Below are positions 60,753 to 64,000 of a stretch of DNA of 64,000 bases, piece by piece. The first letter of the stretch is position 1. Every line of letters begins with the position of its first letter. Position numbers and translations under genes: made by a program. The stretch is from contig NZ_AYZR01000004.1 in the NCBI RefSeq assembly GCF_001436555.1, forward strand, positions 62,001-126,000. Direction: 5' to 3'. The DNA comes from Lentilactobacillus senioris DSM 24302 = JCM 17472 (GTDB lineage Bacteria; Bacillota; Bacilli; Lactobacillales; Lactobacillaceae). The notes under the pieces are model-generated. The model did not search any database, was not told the origin of the DNA, and worked only from the letters and a program-made list of their open reading frames with translations.

Positions 60753-60768
60753 TCACAATTAATTGTGA
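60753..60768. promoter_or_regulatory. Perfect palindrome TCACAATTAATTGTGA
   Basis: This 16-bp perfect palindrome lies about 100 bases upstream of the HAD gene (minus) and about 470 bases before the S-layer gene (plus). The half sites resemble Crp/Fnr boxes but in reversed order (TCACA-N6-TGTGA). Its use is unknown. Confidence 0.35.
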
Positions 60769-61036
60769 CAATAAGATTTGAATATAGCCACTTTATCTTC
60801 CACAATAGTTATACCGTCAAATAGAATCAAAATCCACTTAGGACATACTTTTTTCATCGTTTATATATTAATAATTAAAAATATGAGCTATTTAATTGCA
60901 AAGTTTTTTTTAAGATGCCATAATGTAATCGTTTAAAGCATAGAGCTAAATTTTGATGAGTTGTCTGTCAGCATTTTGTTATACTTGATAATAGTGGCTT
61001 TGCAGCAGTTCACGACTACATATCTTATCGTTTCTG

Positions 61037-61065
61037 TTGCCAGACTGACTGTTTTAATATATAAT
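61037..61065 (+). promoter_or_regulatory. Promoter P1 of the S-layer-type gene
   Basis: TTGCCA (61037-61042) and a perfect TATAAT (61060-61065) are spaced by 17 bases. Transcription from here gives a leader of about 165 bases. Confidence 0.7.
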
Positions 61066-61127
61066 GCTGTGTTGTCAGTTATGTTTATCGTTTTTTAAAT
61101 AAAAATTCAAATAAAAAACATTTTTAC

Positions 61128-61156
61128 TTGTCAAAACGACAAACTCATGTGATAAT
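61128..61156 (+). promoter_or_regulatory. Promoter P2 of the S-layer-type gene
   Basis: TTGTCA (61128-61133) and GATAAT (61151-61156) are also spaced by 17 bases. An inverted repeat TTGTC/GACAA covers the -35 box. The leader from P2 is about 73 bases. Two promoters are known for the L. brevis slpA gene as well. Confidence 0.65.
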
Positions 61157-61235
61157 TAATGTGATTTAGGATACTATGAATTTTTTTAGTATTCTGAAGA
61201 TCATGTTTATATATATTTTAGGAGGAATGTACATT

Positions 61236-62477
61236 ATGAAGTCTACATTGAAGAATTCATTATTTGTTGGTTTAGCTGCCCTTGGTTTTGTAACCTTAGC
61301 TGGCGCTGCTAATGCTAACAATGCAAGTGCCGCTACTACTACTAACGGCTTCCATCAATTAACTGGGGTTAACGCTAACCAACGTAACGTTTCATTTACT
61401 GGTAGCAACGATCTTTTATCTGCACCTAAATACAACAGTAAAGTTGTTGCATCAACTACTACTCTTCGCAAGCTTGCTGCTTCCGATAACAGTAAAGACA
61501 ACTTCCGTGCTTACGGTTACACTGTAAACAGCCGTGGTTCAGTTTACTACAAGATCGTTAGCTTTGATAAGCAATACCGTGGTTGGATTTACGGTGGTAA
61601 AACTGTAAACAACTTTGGTGGTGGCGTTGCTAAATACACTACTTCAAACGAAACTGCTGCAACTTCAACTGAAAAGGCAAACACTTACGTATTTGCAAAA
61701 CCAGGTACTACCAATGATGGTAACTCTGTTACATACGTTGCCCCTGCTTACACTCAATACAAGATCGGCCGTAAAGTAATGGACACCACTGATTACAAGA
61801 ACGACAAGTTGAAAGTTACTAAAGCTGCAACTCGTACTCGTGAAGGAGATCGTTGGTTATACGTAACTGATGGCGCTCACCCAGAAGTTAACGGCTGGAT
61901 CAAGTCAACTGGTCTTAAGAACTACAAGTCAGAAGGCGTTAACCAAACTACTGCTAGCATGGTATTCAACTACTCAAACTACGATGTAGCTGGCCAAAAG
62001 ACTACTAGCACTATTTCAAACATCAGCGGCTTACGTTTGTTGTTCAACTCAAACGTAAACTTCACTGACGCTGTTAATACATTTAACCGTGATGCAAGTG
62101 TTAAGGGTAACAAGTCAGACATTCTTTCACGTAGCGACCTTCTTGCCGCACTTAAGAAAGACGGCTTGTCAACTGTTTACATGAAGATCACACCAACCTT
62201 GTTGCCACGTATCCCAGGTGGTATCTTAGATCACCTTGACAACACTGGTATCTTCATGAAGTTCAACATCGATACTGATGCTCTTCCACAAAACGTTCAC
62301 TACGGTGATAACATTCGTCTTTCATACACTATCGAACCACAAAACTTGTATGTAAAGGCCCCAATTCAAACTATCATTGCTGACAACACTAAGAACTCTG
62401 ACGGTTACTACGCTGTTCCTATGAACAACGACGTTATCCGTAGCATCGTTAGTGGTTTAGCTACTATTGAATTCTAA
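61236..62477 (+). CDS. S-layer-type surface protein (L. brevis SlpA-like N-terminus)
   Basis: This is a 413-residue secreted protein with a signal peptide (about 1-32: KSTLKNSLFVGLAALGFV, cleavage after NASA). The N-terminal half carries the wall-binding repeat type of L. brevis S-layer proteins. NFRAYGYTVNSRGSVYYKIV with YRGWIYGGK (about 94-128) is the best match, and a second repeat with TRTREGDRWLYV lies at about 198-228. The C-terminal half (about 240-413) is less familiar and is probably the self-assembly or exposed part. The Met at 61236 follows AGGAGG by 10 bases. The uniform use of favoured codons (AAC, TAC, GGT, CGT), tandem promoters and tandem terminators all point to very high expression. 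Confidence 0.82.
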   Translation: MKSTLKNSLFVGLAALGFVTLAGAANANNASAATTTNGFHQLTGVNANQRNVSFTGSNDLLSAPKYNSKVVASTTTLRKLAASDNSKDNFRAYGYTVNSRGSVYYKIVSFDKQYRGWIYGGKTVNNFGGGVAKYTTSNETAATSTEKANTYVFAKPGTTNDGNSVTYVAPAYTQYKIGRKVMDTTDYKNDKLKVTKAATRTREGDRWLYVTDGAHPEVNGWIKSTGLKNYKSEGVNQTTASMVFNYSNYDVAGQKTTSTISNISGLRLLFNSNVNFTDAVNTFNRDASVKGNKSDILSRSDLLAALKKDGLSTVYMKITPTLLPRIPGGILDHLDNTGIFMKFNIDTDALPQNVHYGDNIRLSYTIEPQNLYVKAPIQTIIADNTKNSDGYYAVPMNNDVIRSIVSGLATIEF

Positions 62478-62523
62478 TTTTTAAATTAGTATTGTTATAA
62501 CCATTACTGAAATATAAAAATGG

Positions 62524-62555
62524 AAAAAGGAAACATCTTACGATGTTTCCTTTTT
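62524..62555 (+). terminator. First terminator of the S-layer-type gene
   Basis: Perfect 14-bp arms AAAAAGGAAACATC (62524-62537) and its complement (62542-62555) with a 4-base loop are followed by a T run. Confidence 0.92.
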
Positions 62556-62566
62556 TTATCCACAAA

Positions 62567-62598
62567 AAAACCAGCCAAAGATAACTTTGGCTGGTTTT
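62567..62598. terminator. Second hairpin terminator, active in both directions
   Basis: Perfect 14-bp arms AAAACCAGCCAAAG (62567-62580) and its complement (62585-62598) have a 4-base loop. On the minus strand a T7 run follows, so it can end the small convergent unit at 62612-62671 as well as back up the S-layer terminator. Confidence 0.85.
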
Positions 62599-62611
62599 CT
62601 CTTACAAGTGA

Positions 62612-62671
62612 TCAGAACTTGTCTCCACTAAGGAGCAAGGCTGACACTTTAAGATTAGAATAGTAATTCAA
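62612..62671 (-). CDS. Candidate 19-residue leader or toxin-like small ORF
   Basis: A 19-codon frame, MNYYSNLKVSALLLSGDKF, starts with TTG at 62671. It is preceded by AAAGGGGGTGAT, an unusually strong ribosome binding site for so short a frame, at good spacing. Its stop lies in a small hairpin ACAAGT/ACTTGT and a strong terminator follows 14 bases later. The layout, a small mRNA with strong site, short frame and terminator, resembles remnants of type I toxin or holin-like small peptide loci seen in lactobacilli. The peptide itself is not strongly hydrophobic, so it may be a decayed copy or only a small RNA. Confidence 0.35.
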   Translation of the reverse strand: MNYYSNLKVSALLLSGDKF

Positions 62672-62798
62672 AAAGTATCACCCCCTTTTCCATTTGATGA
62701 CCTCATATTAATCTCAAATCATTCAAAATGCAACTCAAATGCTTCATATTATTATCCTCATTTTTTTAGTGTTAAACTGCCAGTAAGGAGGTGTTCGG

Positions 62799-63173
62799 AT
62801 GCAAACTTTTTATGATTTTACTGAAACTGAAATGAGTGGTCAGTCCATTAACTTTAAGGACTATCAAGGTCTGGCTATTCTAGGACTACCTTCCAATCAA
62901 TTTCACCAGGAGCTAAAAACTGATGAAGAAACAGCAGAATACTGTGCTGTCCATTACGGTGTCACCTTCCCAATGACGCGTAAAATCCGGGTAAATGGGG
63001 CAGATGCCGATCCTTTATTTACTTATTTAAAGGAACAAACTAACTCTGGCCGCATTAGTTGGAATTTCACCAAATTTTTAATCGATCGCAATGGTCAAGT
63101 CGTGAAACGTTATTCTCCTAGAACCAAGCCAGGAGAGATTTTACCAGATATATTAGCAGAACTAAAAAAATAA
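62799..63173 (+). CDS. Glutathione peroxidase-like protein lacking the catalytic-cysteine segment
   Basis: This 124-residue protein of the GPx/BsaA family reduces hydroperoxides when complete. The N-terminal TFYDFTETEMSGQSINFKDYQG is followed at once by LAILGLPSNQFHQEL. In normal members about 33 residues with the peroxidatic Cys (the NTASKCG-TPQ region) stand between these parts. The rest is well kept, including the VTFPM, VNGADADPLFTYLK and WNFTKFLIDRNG motifs. The frame is intact across the junction, so the deletion is in frame. The single remaining Cys (EYCAVHY) is not the catalytic one. The protein is predicted to be inactive as a peroxidase. The ATG follows AAGGAGGTGTTCGG. Confidence 0.85.
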   Translation: MQTFYDFTETEMSGQSINFKDYQGLAILGLPSNQFHQELKTDEETAEYCAVHYGVTFPMTRKIRVNGADADPLFTYLKEQTNSGRISWNFTKFLIDRNGQVVKRYSPRTKPGEILPDILAELKK

Positions 63174-63180
63174 TTTGGAG

Positions 63181-63209
63181 GCCAAGATTTATCAAGAATC
63201 TTGGCTTTT
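63181..63209 (+). terminator. Terminator of the GPx-like gene
   Basis: Arms GCCAAGATT (63181-63189) and AATCTTGGC (63197-63205) are followed by TTTTA. Confidence 0.8.
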
Positions 63210-63291
63210 ATCTATCAGTAACCATTGACATCCCCTTAACCAATCCGCAAACTTAAGGTAGCTTACTTTTTAATGAAGGAGAACAACTTTT

Positions 63292-64000
63292 ATGACTTGG
63301 CTCATCCTTATTTTGGCCGCCTTTTTAGGTGCCCTAGTCCAAGGTCTTACTGGATTTGGTTCTGTGATCATCATGATGATTTTTCTGCCATCCATTTTAC
63401 CAATGACTCAAGCAGCCGGTATCGGTGGCGTCATCATGTTTAGTAGTGTTTTAACCCTAACAATTCGTTATCGGCATGAATTTAAGCTCAAACGAGTACT
63501 ACCACCATTTATTGTGTACGCCGCTGTAGCAACTTGGTCCGTTCACCTTAGTAGCGTTTTAGATACGCATATCTTGCGGTTGATGCTTGGCGGACTATTA
63601 GTAGCATTATGCATTTATTTTACTTTTTCCAAAACCGCCGGCAGTCAAAAATATCCCCTTTGGATTGCGTTAATTTTTATGGTAATCTCTGGCTTCTTTA
63701 ACGGTTTATTTGGAATCGGCGGTCCGTTAATGGCCCTTTACTTCTTATCACTTTCGGACTCAATGCCGGATTACTTAGGTAATATCCAGGGCTTTTTCTT
63801 AATTGATGCCATCTATATCACTGCCATTCGGGTCTTTAACGGTATTTTAGGTACCGCAGAAATTCCAGATATCATTGTTGGTATGCTGGCAGCTACCGTT
63901 GGGACAATGGTAGCCACTAGACTATCTGCTCGCTGGAACTTGGAAACGATAAAACCATTTATCTATGGGTTCATCGGGTTGAGTGGTATTTATTATTTAT
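63292..64000 (+). CDS. TauE/SafE-family permease, 3' end outside window
   Basis: An open frame starts with ATG at 63292 after GAAGGAGAACAACTTTT and runs without a stop to the window end, giving 236 residues so far. It is strongly hydrophobic. It shows the two TauE/SafE glycine-rich motifs: GALVQGLTGFGSVIIMM near residue 13, and its repeat FFNGLFGIGGPLMALYFL near residue 135. The family exports or imports sulfur-containing organic anions such as sulfite, sulfoacetate or taurine-related compounds; a specific substrate cannot be given. Full members are about 250 residues, so only a short C-terminal part is missing. Confidence 0.9.
   Translation, partial: MTWLILILAAFLGALVQGLTGFGSVIIMMIFLPSILPMTQAAGIGGVIMFSSVLTLTIRYRHEFKLKRVLPPFIVYAAVATWSVHLSSVLDTHILRLMLGGLLVALCIYFTFSKTAGSQKYPLWIALIFMVISGFFNGLFGIGGPLMALYFLSLSDSMPDYLGNIQGFFLIDAIYITAIRVFNGILGTAEIPDIIVGMLAATVGTMVATRLSARWNLETIKPFIYGFIGLSGIYYL

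Overview
The window reads as a chromosomal segment of a low-GC lactic acid bacterium of the family Lactobacillaceae. Three things suggest a heterofermentative member close to Levilactobacillus brevis or Lentilactobacillus: a complete agmatine deiminase (AgDI) operon with two aguA copies and an RpiR-type regulator, a surface-layer protein with the N-terminal repeat type of L. brevis SlpA, and a GPH xyloside transporter next to a GH43 beta-xylosidase. The genus is an inference from gene content. I saw no prophage, insertion sequence, tRNA, rRNA or CRISPR array. LAYOUT: 1-3.0 kb, xyloside uptake and hydrolysis (the transporter is cut by the window edge). 3.1-5.7 kb, a ribose-type sugar operon (rbsD plus FucP-like permease) with two perfect cre-type sites upstream, then a peptide-deformylase-like gene. 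5.8-15 kb, an assortment: DHA2 drug exporter, YjeM-type amino acid permease, CadD-type transporter, pyruvate phosphate dikinase with a CcpN/YqzB-like CBS regulator, GntR regulator, and an amidohydrolase of the resorcylate-decarboxylase type. 15-21.6 kb, the AgDI operon ptcA-aguD-aguA-arcC-aguA2-aguR, which turns agmatine into putrescine, CO2, ammonia and ATP. 21.9-24.8 kb, a MATE exporter and a YfcC-type carrier. 25-25.7 kb, a decayed arsR-oxidoreductase operon. 25.9-33.5 kb, YfhO membrane protein, lemA-htpX, and small redox enzymes. 33.5-38.5 kb, a phosphonate-type ABC transporter operon ending in a cytosolic 5'-nucleotidase-like enzyme. Its upstream region holds a PyrR-type RNA attenuator and three CGAAC boxes resembling PurR boxes. 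38.9-42.7 kb, pepN and a DUF3290/DUF421 pair. 43-49 kb, a sortase-assembled pilus operon: large adhesin, backbone pilin, class C sortase and class A sortase. 49-60.7 kb, a Tet(M)-like translational GTPase, a methylenetetrahydrofolate-reductase-like protein, several small stress or unknown proteins, an NlpC/P60 hydrolase, a PadR-DUF1048-DUF1048 operon preceded by structured RNA and a large palindrome, and an EamA-hxlR-aldo/keto reductase group sharing GGTATA operator motifs. 60.7-64 kb, the S-layer-type protein with tandem promoters and tandem terminators, a glutathione-peroxidase-like gene missing its catalytic-cysteine segment, and the start of a TauE/SafE permease that runs off the window. 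HOW IT WORKS TOGETHER: the segment is mostly accessory metabolism and envelope functions. Near-cre sites precede the sugar, agmatine, YfcC and ppdK units, which suggests carbon-catabolite control across the window. The findings I rate highest are the nucleotide-type regulation of the so-called phosphonate transporter operon, the loss of catalytic His and Cys in the second agmatine deiminase, the deleted glutathione peroxidase, and a structured transcript upstream of padR.
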